The notes beneath the pieces were generated by a model. The model was not told the origin of the DNA. It was given only the letters and a program-made list of their open reading frames with translations, and searched no databases. Of a stretch of 64,000 bases of DNA, positions 52,245 through 61,334 are shown piece after piece. Made by a program: the position numbers and the translations under genes. Positions within the stretch are counted from its first letter, which is position 1, and each line of letters begins with the position of its first letter. Source of the DNA: Verrucomicrobia bacterium S94 (GTDB lineage: Bacteria > Verrucomicrobiota > Kiritimatiellia > Kiritimatiellales > Pontiellaceae); the NCBI GenBank assembly GCA_004299845.1, contig CP036201.1:1798001-1862000 (forward strand), in the 5' to 3' direction.

Positions 52245-53594
52245 TTAGGCCTTAAGAGTGCTTTCCAGCTTAGCAACCAAGATATCGATCTCTTCCTTGG
52301 TCCGCTTTTCGGTAAAGGAGAGCAGGAGAACATTGTCCATATCCTCATAATAACGACCGACCGGAAAACCGGCGGCGATGCCCTGATCAATCAAAGCACT
52401 GACCACTTCCGAGGCATCCTTCGGCAGACGCACCGCAAACTCATTAAAAAAACGGCGCTTGAATGCCGGCTCGACGCCGTCGATCTTCGTCAGTCGGTGC
52501 CAGGCGTAGGACGCACGGTCCATACAGTCGCGGCCGACTTCGCGGAAGCCCTCGCGGCCGATGAGCGACAGATAGATAATGGCCCGCAGCGCGCAGAGCT
52601 GCACATTCGAGCAGATATTCGACGTCGCTTTTTCACGACGGATATGCTGCTCGCGCGCCTGCAGCGTCAGCACATAACCGCGACGCCCCTGCGCGTCTTC
52701 GGTTTCACCGACAATACGACCCGGCATTTTACGAACCAGTTTTTTACGGGTGGCCATAAAGCCCAGATACGGTCCTCCGAAGTTGAGCGGAAGCCCGAGG
52801 CTCTGACCTTCTCCGGTCACAATATCCGCTCCCATCGCGCCGGGCGTTTCCACGTGCGACAGCGCCATTGGATAAACCGACAGTATCGCCAGCGCGTTCA
52901 CGGCATGGATTTCCTCGATCAGATCGGAAAGATTGTCGAGACAGCCGAAAAAGTTCGGATGCTGCAGCACCACAGCCCCGACAGAACCGTCGAGCACACC
53001 TTTATAAATTTTCCGATGCGCAATACCGGTCGGAGAAAGTTTTACCTCTTCATAATCGACCGAAAGATTCTGCGTATAACAACGGAGCATTTCGCGATAG
53101 ATCGGGTTCACCCCTTCATCGACCAGCACCTTGTTCCTCCGCGTCTGCCGCAAAGCCATCATGATGCCTTCAATCAGAGCCGTCCCGCCGTCGAACAGAG
53201 AAGCATTAGCGACTTCCATACCGGTCAGCCGGCAGATCGCCGTCTGATATTCAAACGCCGCCTGCAACGTGCCCTGCGAAGCTTCGGGCTGATACGGCGT
53301 GTAGGCGGTATAAAATTCGCCGCGACTCGCCAATGCATTTACGGCCGCCGGAATATAATGATCATAAAAACCCGCTCCGCAGAAATTCACAAGACCGGTT
53401 GCATTTTTTGATGCGATTCTACGGATATGCTGCATCATCTCCATTTCAGAGAGTCCGTTGGGAATATTTAATTCGCCGACTTTCAAATCGTCCGGAATCA
53501 TCTCAAACAGATCATCATAATTTTCAATACCAAGCGCCTCGAACATCGCCTGCTGATCCAGCTCACTCGTTGCGCAGAATGGAGTCTTTTTCAT
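52245..53594 (-). CDS. gcvPA: Glycine dehydrogenase (decarboxylating) subunit 1
   Basis: GcvPA (449 residues) is the non-PLP half of the two-subunit P-protein. It begins TPFCATSELDQQAMFEALG, a normal start for the family, and contains CGAGFYDHYIPAAVNALASR, YTPYQPEASQGTLQAAFEYQ and GEGQSLGLPLNFGGPYLGFM. The ATG overlaps the gcvT stop (ATGA). Confidence 0.95.
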   Translation of the reverse strand: MKKTPFCATSELDQQAMFEALGIENYDDLFEMIPDDLKVGELNIPNGLSEMEMMQHIRRIASKNATGLVNFCGAGFYDHYIPAAVNALASRGEFYTAYTPYQPEASQGTLQAAFEYQTAICRLTGMEVANASLFDGGTALIEGIMMALRQTRRNKVLVDEGVNPIYREMLRCYTQNLSVDYEEVKLSPTGIAHRKIYKGVLDGSVGAVVLQHPNFFGCLDNLSDLIEEIHAVNALAILSVYPMALSHVETPGAMGADIVTGEGQSLGLPLNFGGPYLGFMATRKKLVRKMPGRIVGETEDAQGRRGYVLTLQAREQHIRREKATSNICSNVQLCALRAIIYLSLIGREGFREVGRDCMDRASYAWHRLTKIDGVEPAFKRRFFNEFAVRLPKDASEVVSALIDQGIAAGFPVGRYYEDMDNVLLLSFTEKRTKEEIDILVAKLESTLKA

Positions 53595-54676
53595 GATATC
53601 CTTGCCGTTCCCTCTTTATAAAACGGAAGCTCAACCACTTCGGCGGGAAAACGCCTGCCGCGGATTTCAACATCAAGTATCTTCCCTACTTCGGAATATT
53701 CAGGTTTCACGTACGCCATAGCAACCGCTCTCCCGAGACTCGGAGCGAGCGATCCGCTGGTCACAATGCCGATTTCCCGGTCACCGGAAAATACAGAATT
53801 CCCTTCCCGGGCCGCACGTTTTGAACTGAACTTCAGGCCAACCAGCAGATTCCGCGGAATTTCCAGATCCTGCATCACACGTTTCTTTCCGATAAAATTC
53901 TTGCTTCGATCAATAAACATACCGCGCGACATTTCGACCGGAGATCGTGATTCAGTGAGTTCGTGTCCATAGAGCGCATACCCCATTTCAAGACGAAGCG
54001 TATCGCGGGCACCAAGCCCGCAGGGTTCACAGAAGGGATGGGCCACGAGTTTTTTCCACAGCCGGACAGCAGCCTCGTTCGGCAGATACATTTCATAGCC
54101 CAGTTCACCGGTATAGCCGGTCCGGCTTATAATGGTCGACGCTTCCCATGCCTGAAACTCTCTGAACCGGAAATAGTCAAGCTCCGGAAGCGTGCAGCCG
54201 AACACTTCTTCGAGTACATCGCGCGATTCCGGCCCCTGCACATCCAGTTTCGCGGTTTCGGCAGACAGATCGACAAAAATCGTTTCTGCGGACAGATGAC
54301 GCTGAATCCATTCCGCATCCTTTTCAGCCGTTCCGGCATTCACAACGAGCATATAGCGCATTTCATCCAGCCGGTAACAGGTCAGATCATCAATCACTCC
54401 TCCGGCGTCATTCAGCATGAATCCATAACGGACCTGCCCGATGTTCAAAGACCGGATATTGCAGGTGAGCAGATTTTCCAGATCCCGGAGTGCGGTTTTC
54501 CCGTAAAGTTCAAATTCACCCATGTGGCAGATATCGAATACCGAAGCATGATTCCGGGTATGATCGTGCTCTTCGAGAATACCCGCATACTGAATCGGCA
54601 TATCCCATCCGCCGAATCCACCCATACGGGCGCCTAATTGCTGATGCTGCGCATGCAATGGCGTATTTTTCATCAT
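53591..54676 (-). CDS. gcvT: Aminomethyltransferase (glycine cleavage T-protein)
   Basis: GcvT (361 residues) moves the methylene group from the lipoyl H-protein to tetrahydrofolate. Visible marks are GGWDMPIQYAGILEEHDHTR, CHMGEFELYG, NDAGGVIDDLTCYRL, DVQGPESRDVLEEVFG and RTGYTGELGYEMYLP. The start is set at 54676 (MMKNTPLHAQHQQLGARMGG) because the 42 codons further upstream lie in the divergent promoter region. Only a weak ribosome binding site is present. No gcvH gene lies in this cluster. Confidence 0.92.
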   Translation of the reverse strand: MMKNTPLHAQHQQLGARMGGFGGWDMPIQYAGILEEHDHTRNHASVFDICHMGEFELYGKTALRDLENLLTCNIRSLNIGQVRYGFMLNDAGGVIDDLTCYRLDEMRYMLVVNAGTAEKDAEWIQRHLSAETIFVDLSAETAKLDVQGPESRDVLEEVFGCTLPELDYFRFREFQAWEASTIISRTGYTGELGYEMYLPNEAAVRLWKKLVAHPFCEPCGLGARDTLRLEMGYALYGHELTESRSPVEMSRGMFIDRSKNFIGKKRVMQDLEIPRNLLVGLKFSSKRAAREGNSVFSGDREIGIVTSGSLAPSLGRAVAMAYVKPEYSEVGKILDVEIRGRRFPAEVVELPFYKEGTARIS

Positions 54677-54784
54677 TGCAACACCATACAAAAAGATCTG
54701 AAACGCCGCAAACAAATAGGGTCCTATATAGACTTTCTCACGATTTGCTTTCGTAATAACATGGATCAGATTAATGTGGGTCGA

Positions 54785-55816
54785 ATGAGGATGAATGCGC
54801 ACGGATTAAAATATGCTCTGGCATACAGCTTACTCTGGATCGGTTATATTGCCGCGACCTTTCTACTTTTTCCCCGCTTTAATATTTCATGTATACTTCC
54901 TGTGGTCCCTCTGATCGGACTCGGGGTCTGGTTTTTCGGGGTAACTGCCGGCCTTTGGCTAACCCTGTTTTCCCTGTTTCATAATTTTGTGCTTACGGGA
55001 ATCGTGTATGCGAATCAGATTACGTATTATCAATACACGTTAAGCGGCTGTATCTTAATGATCGCCCTTTCCTATTTTGTCGGCCATCTGCGTACCATCC
55101 AGACTGAATTGAAAATAAAACATGCGGAACTGGACCATCTTGTGAAACTTCGCAGTCGTCAGCTGGATAAGCTGACCTCCGAACTTCTCTCCGAATCGGA
55201 AACCTTCAAAAACCACTTCGGCCAGGAACTCCACGACAGCGTGGGACAGCAGCTCACCGGCATACAGCTGCTGAGTTCATCTGTAACCGAGCAACTGCTG
55301 AAGGAACGAAATCGGAACGCCGCGCTTTCCGATCGCATCCTGTCGCGCGCGGCCAAGGTGCATATACAGATCCGGAAGATTTCACGTATGCTCTTTCCGG
55401 TCAGAATCAGTTCTACCGGCCTTATTCCCGCACTCAACGAACTCTCCTCAACACTGAAGGATATCAAGAAGGCTGAACTTCATATCGACTGCACCAGCAT
55501 TGATCTGACTCTCCAGGAGGACACAGCCCTGCAATTATACCGTATATGTCAGGAAACCACCCTGCACACCATTGATCATTTGAACGCAACACATGTCGAA
55601 ATCAGCATCAGAAAAAGTACGGACTGTATCCGAATACGTATTGCCTATAACGGAAACCGGTCACATCCCGAAAGAACGTCCCCCGATATCGCTCAGCTGA
55701 TTCGCTATCGACTGGCAAGGATTCAAGGGATCCTGCTTCAGGCAGACCTCAATCCGGCACATGCGCTGGAGTTCGAGGTCCCCCTCGATCCTGTATATTC
55801 CGAGGCGGCGGCATGA
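54785..55816 (+). CDS. Four-TM sensor kinase-like protein, H-box intact, ATPase degenerate (K1)
   Basis: A 343-residue member of the HisKA_3 (HPK7) kinase class. Four TM helices (about 8-100) without a sizeable outer domain lead into a coiled coil and the DHp helix GQELHDSVGQQLTGIQLL with His150. The region MLFPVRISSTGLIPALNEL follows, as in active relatives. The ATPase domain has decayed: the N-box reads QETTLHTIDHL with His261 where Asn is needed, the G1 box is AYNGNRSHP and the G2 lid is DIAQLIRYRLARI without glycines. It can probably accept but not make phosphate. An earlier start at 54761 is possible. It is divergent from gcvT and overlaps K2 by 4 bp. Confidence 0.85.
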   Translation: MRMNAHGLKYALAYSLLWIGYIAATFLLFPRFNISCILPVVPLIGLGVWFFGVTAGLWLTLFSLFHNFVLTGIVYANQITYYQYTLSGCILMIALSYFVGHLRTIQTELKIKHAELDHLVKLRSRQLDKLTSELLSESETFKNHFGQELHDSVGQQLTGIQLLSSSVTEQLLKERNRNAALSDRILSRAAKVHIQIRKISRMLFPVRISSTGLIPALNELSSTLKDIKKAELHIDCTSIDLTLQEDTALQLYRICQETTLHTIDHLNATHVEISIRKSTDCIRIRIAYNGNRSHPERTSPDIAQLIRYRLARIQGILLQADLNPAHALEFEVPLDPVYSEAAA

Positions 55817-56820
55817 GAAGCCTGACCACAATCGCATTCTGGACTCTCTTTGCCGGACAATGCATCTTCAGCTTTACCATGTTTGAACAATGGAACTCAA
55901 ATGTATTGATTCCATTCATGATTTTTATCGCCGCAGCCACCTTGCTGTTCGGAAAAAACCAAGCACTTTTGTTTTATCTGCTGATATTTCTCATCCTGAT
56001 CGGCATCTATGAAACTCATGCTGATTCTGTTGTATATTATGAAGATAAAGCCTCCGGCACCGGAATTGCCCTGCTGATCATATTCTCCGTCTCCTATTTA
56101 AAGGAGAAGGTTGACGGCATCCGGGAACTGAACCGGGAGCTAGACAGTCTGGTCAGGAAGCGCGACCGGGAACTGACCCGACTGACTGATGAACTCCTCG
56201 AAAATGCGGAAAACAGGCGCAGGATACTGGGGCAGGAGCTCCATGATGGTATCGGACAGCAGCTCACCGGCATTAAACTGCTCTGTTCCTCTCTGGAACT
56301 TCAGCTGAAGCAGGAATCGACCACTCCGGCCGGACTGGCTCACCAGCTGTCCGAAAAGGCATCAAATGCTCATGATGACATCCGCATGATCGCCCGCACA
56401 CTGTTCCCGGTACGCATTGCACACGTCGGTCTGTATGCCGCAATCGATGAAATGATTGCCTGTTATTCCGAACTGCACCGAAAATACATGCGGGTGATTG
56501 AATGTTCCGACATGCGCAGGATGACCGAACCCCTTGCTCTCCAGCTCTACCGGATGTGCCAGGAATGCTGCACCTTCCTTCTGGAACACAGCAACGCAAA
56601 CTCAATCATCATTACCTTAAGAACCGAAAACGGCTGTTATGTCGTCGAGATCGAACACGACGGACAGGTCAACATAAAGGATGAAACACGCTCCATTTAT
56701 AATCTTATCCGGTACCGGGCCGACAGAATAAAGGGCTCCCTGCGAACAACAGTAAACGATATTTCAAAGCGTTCTGTCATTTATTTTAAAGTTCTGGAGC
56801 CCTTGAATCAAACTCATTAA
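55813..56820 (+). CDS. Four-TM sensor kinase-like protein, H-box intact, ATPase degenerate (K2)
   Basis: 335 residues with the same plan as K1. TM helices occupy about 5-95, a coiled coil follows, and GQELHDGIGQQLTGIKLL carries His144. The N-box is QECCTFLLEHS with Phe255 instead of Asn. G1 keeps only HDG (282-284), and G2 reads SIYNLIRYRA (294-303), where active relatives have GMGLxxMRxRA. The start ATG overlaps the K1 stop (ATGA). Its cytoplasmic half is nearly identical to that of K3, while the membrane half differs. Confidence 0.87.
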   Translation: MRSLTTIAFWTLFAGQCIFSFTMFEQWNSNVLIPFMIFIAAATLLFGKNQALLFYLLIFLILIGIYETHADSVVYYEDKASGTGIALLIIFSVSYLKEKVDGIRELNRELDSLVRKRDRELTRLTDELLENAENRRRILGQELHDGIGQQLTGIKLLCSSLELQLKQESTTPAGLAHQLSEKASNAHDDIRMIARTLFPVRIAHVGLYAAIDEMIACYSELHRKYMRVIECSDMRRMTEPLALQLYRMCQECCTFLLEHSNANSIIITLRTENGCYVVEIEHDGQVNIKDETRSIYNLIRYRADRIKGSLRTTVNDISKRSVIYFKVLEPLNQTH

Positions 56821-56838
56821 TCCTTCAGGCATGAACCG

Positions 56839-57840
56839 GTGATTTGTAGACAACATATTATACTTTCATTAGCGTGGACCGGATATATTGCATTTTCATT
56901 CAGAATGTATCCTGTTTTAAATGTTAATGTTGCAATCCCGAGTTTTGCGCTGGTTGCCATAACATCCTGGATACTCGGCACCAAAGCCGGACTGATTTCC
57001 ACATTGCTCAGTATGATATACCACGCTTATCTACTGAGTTTTCTCTTTAGCGATCAGTTTCTATGCTATCAGACCAAACTCACCAGCCCTTTACTCTATA
57101 TACTGATCTCTTTTACAGCGGGATATCTTCGCCGGAATCATGACGGCATCCGGGAACTGAATCGGGAGCTTGACAGTCTGGTCAGGAAGCGCGACCGGGA
57201 ACTGACCCGACTGACCGATGAACTCCTTGAAAATGCGGAAAACAGGCGCAGGATACTGGGGCAGGAACTCCACGACGGTATCGGACAGCAGCTCACCGGT
57301 ATTAAACTGCTCTGTTCCTCTCTGGAACTTCAGCTGAAGCAGGATCCGGCCACTCCGGCCGGACTGGCTCACCAGCTTTCTGAAAAGGCATCAAATGCTC
57401 ATGATGACATCCGCATGATCGCCCGCACACTGTTCCCGGTACGCATTGCATACGTCGGTCTGTATGCCGCAATCGATGAAATGATTTCCTGTTATGCGGA
57501 ACTGCACCGAAAATACATGCGGGTAATTGACCGCTCTGAAATGCACGGACTGTCCGAGCCTCTCGCCCTTCAGCTCTACCGAATATGCCAGGAATGCTGC
57601 ACCTTCCTTCTGGAATACAGCAATGCAAACACAATCATCATTACCCTGCGATCCGGGAAAGACCGTTATATTGTCAGGATCGAGCACGACGGACAAGTCG
57701 ACATAAAAGACGAAACGCGCTCTATTTACAATCTTATCCGATACCGGGCCGACAGAATAAAAGGCTCCCTGCGGACCGCAGAAAAAGATATCTCAACGCG
57801 TTCTGTCATTTACTTTGAAACCCCAATACCCACACACTGA
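56839..57840 (+). CDS. Four-TM sensor kinase-like protein, H-box intact, ATPase degenerate (K3)
   Basis: 333 residues starting at a GTG (56839). The ATG at 56831 is out of frame and stops at once. Four TM helices lie at about 5-97. Then GQELHDGIGQQLTGIKLL with His145 follows. The ATPase part matches K2 with N-box QECCTFLLEYS (Phe for Asn) and lid SIYNLIRYRA. From about residue 102 to 230 the protein is almost the same as K2, and the DNA there is about 95% identical by eye. The ribosome binding site is weak. Confidence 0.85.
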   Translation: MICRQHIILSLAWTGYIAFSFRMYPVLNVNVAIPSFALVAITSWILGTKAGLISTLLSMIYHAYLLSFLFSDQFLCYQTKLTSPLLYILISFTAGYLRRNHDGIRELNRELDSLVRKRDRELTRLTDELLENAENRRRILGQELHDGIGQQLTGIKLLCSSLELQLKQDPATPAGLAHQLSEKASNAHDDIRMIARTLFPVRIAYVGLYAAIDEMISCYAELHRKYMRVIDRSEMHGLSEPLALQLYRICQECCTFLLEYSNANTIIITLRSGKDRYIVRIEHDGQVDIKDETRSIYNLIRYRADRIKGSLRTAEKDISTRSVIYFETPIPTH

Positions 57841-57847
57841 AACAGAA

Positions 57848-58849
57848 ATGAAAAAATTCGGAATCAAAACCTATCTGGCAACATGGACCCTCTATATTCT
57901 CTTTGCATTCTCCGCCTTTCCACAGCTCACCATAACCGTCATGCTGTTCTCCATTCCCCTGACGATGCTCGGCGGATGGATTTTTCTGTATCGCGGAGCT
58001 CTTATTACCACAGCAATAACCATCCCGGTCCATTTTCTCTTATTGACCACATATTCCAACGACCCTGAACTTATCCTCGAGAGCTTCAACCCCTTCGGCA
58101 TCATTTCCCAACTGATTTTCTCATGCGGAACCGCACTGCTTCGCTCCACCCAACTGGAATACAAACGCCTCAACGAATCTCTGGAGGAAATCGTCCACGA
58201 ACGCACAAAAGACCTGGAAAAACTGACCCAGTATCTGATCGATGCGCAGCAGCTGGAAAGCCGCGAACTTAACGCCAGTTTATTAAAACAACCCTACAGT
58301 GAACTCAAATCCATGCTGGCAACCAGTGAACTTCTAAAACAGCGACTGAAGGAAGCCAACCATCCCCGACTGTCCGATGCGGAAGAAATTTCCAGCATCA
58401 TCAGCTCATGTATCTCACAATTACGGGCTATGGATGAGAATACGCTGAACACCATGCCCCACGGTGAAGACCTTAGAACCAGCCTTGAAAATCTAAAAAA
58501 ACAAAGTGAACAGCTTTATGACGTGGAATTCAGAATCGAAGACCATCCCGCCTGGGCAACGATAGACGACAGCAAAATACGCTTTCTCAGCGAAATCATT
58601 TTCGAAGCGGTATCCAATGCCCTCCGTCATGCCGACCCCAAACAGATCATCGTCGGCATCATGCAGGATTCCTCGGCAACAACCGTATTCATCGAAAATG
58701 ACGGAAAACCGTTCTCATTCACTACCCGGGAAGGAATGGGACTTCCGCTCATGCGGTTTCGTGCTTCAAAAATCGGAGCAGAACTATCCATCGACCCTTC
58801 ACATACACTTTCCACCCGGGTTACATGTAAATTCGCGTCAAATAAGTAG
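57848..58849 (+). CDS. Four-TM sensor kinase-like protein, ATPase intact, His replaced by Asn (K4)
   Basis: 333 residues with the same membrane plan (four TM, about 8-98) and coiled coil. At the H-box the sequence is SRELNASLLKQPYSEL, with Asn142 where the family has His (RELHD). In contrast the ATPase domain looks functional: N-box FEAVSNALRHAD (Asn257), G1 IENDGKPF and G2 lid GMGLPLMRFRASKIGA. It could supply the kinase activity for K1-K3 in mixed dimers. ATG 57848 is taken as start; an in-frame ATG at 57815 overlaps K3. The gene ends 56 bp before cstA. Confidence 0.87.
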   Translation: MKKFGIKTYLATWTLYILFAFSAFPQLTITVMLFSIPLTMLGGWIFLYRGALITTAITIPVHFLLLTTYSNDPELILESFNPFGIISQLIFSCGTALLRSTQLEYKRLNESLEEIVHERTKDLEKLTQYLIDAQQLESRELNASLLKQPYSELKSMLATSELLKQRLKEANHPRLSDAEEISSIISSCISQLRAMDENTLNTMPHGEDLRTSLENLKKQSEQLYDVEFRIEDHPAWATIDDSKIRFLSEIIFEAVSNALRHADPKQIIVGIMQDSSATTVFIENDGKPFSFTTREGMGLPLMRFRASKIGAELSIDPSHTLSTRVTCKFASNK

Positions 58850-58905
58850 TTAATAGTCAAAAAAGCTTTTCCCACCGAGTTGAATGCCGCTAAAACGGGT
58901 TCACT

Positions 58906-60597
58906 ATGAATTCACTGGTTATTGCAGCTGTAGCTGCCGTTCTATACATCATCGCATATTATACTTACGGACGCTTTCTGGGCCGTAAAATTTTCAGAGT
59001 CGATCCCACGGCCAAATGCCCCAGCGAAACCCATCACGACGGCATCGATTTTGTAGCCACCGACAAAACCGTCCTTTTCGGACACCATTTCACCTCCATC
59101 GCCGGTACCGGCCCCATTGTCGGCCCGGCAATTGCCGTCATCTGGGGATGGGTTCCCGCACTGATCTGGATTCTGGTCGGCTCTATCTTCATGGGAGCCG
59201 TCCACGACTTCGGATCCATGATGATTTCATTGCGCCATGAAGGCCGCACCATCGGCGACATCGCCGGAACCGTGATCAATCCTCGCGTAAAATCACTCTT
59301 CATGCTCATCATCTTTTTTGCGCTATGGCTCGTCATCGCCATATTCGGCGTCGTCATCGCCGCGGTTTTTGCCATTTTTCCTAAATCGGTTATTCCGGTA
59401 TGGCTGCAGCTGCCTATTGCCGTCTGGCTCGGATTCATGGTGTACAAAAAAGGGAAATCGCATATCACCTACGGTATCATCGCAACAATTCTCATGTATG
59501 CCACCATTGTTCTCGGTGCCGCTTTTCCGATCAATATGCCTGACGCCTTCGGCATGAGCAGTGTCGGTATCTGGGTGATTGCCCTGCTGATCTATGCCTA
59601 CGTGGCCTCCACCCTCCCCGTCACCGTACTGCTGCAGCCGCGCGACTATATCAATGCTTTCCAGCTCTGCATCGCAATGGGATTGCTGCTTCTGGGCATC
59701 ATCGTAACCCATCCGCCCATGATTGCTCCTCCCACCAATCTCGATGCCGAAGGCGCCCCCTCCCTTTTCCCCATTCTTTTCATCACCGTGGCCTGCGGCG
59801 CCATTTCCGGGTTCCACTGTCTGGTCTCCTCCGGCACCTCATCCAAACAATGCGATGCCGAAACCAGCGCCCAGCCGATCAGTTACGGCGGCATGCTGCT
59901 CGAGGGCATGCTGGCCATCATCGTTATCATCGCCTGCGCCGCCGGAATCGGGCTCGGCCTGGAAAAAGACGGCACCCTCTACACCGGGGTTGCCGCCTTC
60001 AATCACCAGTATTCCAGCTGGGCCGCCGCCGGCGGGCTGGGCGCTAAAATCGAAGCCTTTGTGACCGGGGCCTCCAACATGATCTCCGGCATCGGCCTGC
60101 CCAGAGACGTTGTACTGACCCTCATGGGTGTTTTTGTTGCCTCCTTTGCCGCCACCACACTTGACACCGCCACACGCCTTCAGCGTTACATTATTTCCGA
60201 AATCGCCGAAACCGTGAACGTTCCGGCCATCGGGAAAACACACCCCGCCACCTTTATCGCCGTAGCCACAGCTCTCGCCCTTGCTTTCTCCAGCGGCGGC
60301 GGGAAAGGTGCTCTCGCACTATGGCCGCTCTTCGGCGCCGTCAATCAGCTGCTCGGCGGCCTCGCCCTGCTGGTCGTTACCGTCTGGCTCGCCCGCAAAA
60401 AAATAAACATCATCTTCACCGCTCTCCCCATGGTCTTTATGATTGCCATGACGGTATGGGGCATGAGCATTAATCTTCTCTCCTATTACACCGGCGAAAA
60501 GTGGTTGCTATTCGTCATCGGAAGCATCATCACCGTTCTCCAGACCTGGATGATCATCGAAGGTATCGTCGTACTCGCCAAACTCAGACGAAATTAG
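58906..60597 (+). CDS. cstA: Carbon starvation protein CstA-type transporter
   Basis: A 563-residue polytopic transporter of the CstA family, whose E. coli members take up pyruvate or peptides. Family marks are [80 protein letters not shown] and [16 protein letters not shown]. It is shorter than E. coli CstA (about 700), as many bacterial homologues are. It directly follows the kinase cluster on the same strand, which suggests a shared regulatory theme. Confidence 0.94.
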   Translation: MNSLVIAAVAAVLYIIAYYTYGRFLGRKIFRVDPTAKCPSETHHDGIDFVATDKTVLFGHHFTSIAGTGPIVGPAIAVIWGWVPALIWILVGSIFMGAVHDFGSMMISLRHEGRTIGDIAGTVINPRVKSLFMLIIFFALWLVIAIFGVVIAAVFAIFPKSVIPVWLQLPIAVWLGFMVYKKGKSHITYGIIATILMYATIVLGAAFPINMPDAFGMSSVGIWVIALLIYAYVASTLPVTVLLQPRDYINAFQLCIAMGLLLLGIIVTHPPMIAPPTNLDAEGAPSLFPILFITVACGAISGFHCLVSSGTSSKQCDAETSAQPISYGGMLLEGMLAIIVIIACAAGIGLGLEKDGTLYTGVAAFNHQYSSWAAAGGLGAKIEAFVTGASNMISGIGLPRDVVLTLMGVFVASFAATTLDTATRLQRYIISEIAETVNVPAIGKTHPATFIAVATALALAFSSGGGKGALALWPLFGAVNQLLGGLALLVVTVWLARKKINIIFTALPMVFMIAMTVWGMSINLLSYYTGEKWLLFVIGSIITVLQTWMIIEGIVVLAKLRRN

Positions 60598-60683
60598 TCT
60601 GCATTCCGTATTGCCTATGTTTTCCAAACTCTGGAACACTCCCTTCTCCACGCAATACAAGAACAGGAAACGGAGCTCGGTTC

Positions 60684-61226
60684 ATGGAACATTTATATAA
60701 AGAAATTCTCAACAATATTGGCGAAGACCCTTCCCGCGAAGGACTGATAGACACCCCGAAACGCGCGGCAAAAGCCATGGAATTTCTCACTAAAGGATAT
60801 CATCAGAAGCTGGAGGATGTCATCAACGATGCCATTTTCACCGTTGAAGACAACCATATGATTATTGTCAAAGACATCGAACTCTACAGCCTCTGCGAAC
60901 ACCATATGCTTCCCTTTTTCGGCAAATGTCACATCGGCTATATCCCTGAAGGCAGAGTCCTCGGCGTCAGTAAACTGGCCCGTATCGTCGATCACTTTGC
61001 CCGACGCCTCCAGATTCAGGAACGCCTGACCAACCAGGTTGCCACCACTCTCATGAGCACAGTGAACGCAGAAGGTGTCGGCGTTGTGATCGAAGCGCAG
61101 CACCTCTGTATGATGATGCGCGGTGTTGAAAAACAGAATTCCTGTATGGTCACCTCCGCCATGCTCGGCAGCTTCCGCCGAGAACAGACCACCCGGAACG
61201 AATTTCTTAAACTCATTGGAAAATAA
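60684..61226 (+). CDS. folE: GTP cyclohydrolase I
   Basis: FolE (180 residues) makes dihydroneopterin triphosphate from GTP, the first step to folate or pterins. The zinc ligands are in [19 protein letters not shown] (Cys, His) and [11 protein letters not shown] (Cys). The ATG at 60684 with GGAG is used although the frame opens earlier. The N-terminal part is shorter than in E. coli. Confidence 0.95.
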   Translation: MEHLYKEILNNIGEDPSREGLIDTPKRAAKAMEFLTKGYHQKLEDVINDAIFTVEDNHMIIVKDIELYSLCEHHMLPFFGKCHIGYIPEGRVLGVSKLARIVDHFARRLQIQERLTNQVATTLMSTVNAEGVGVVIEAQHLCMMMRGVEKQNSCMVTSAMLGSFRREQTTRNEFLKLIGK

Positions 61227-61334
61227 TTCTTTAAGCAACAACTTTAGAAAATCATTTTCTTATATCGAAAAATAATCTTTATCCGGGCTTAACTTTTTGT
61301 AACAACCTCCTTAAATAATTTCGGAGGATCTACG

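Noticed and set aside
54677-54784. Glycine riboswitch in front of gcvT
   Set aside because: The divergent region is only about 100 bp long, partly usable by K1, and shows no tandem aptamer-like pairing.
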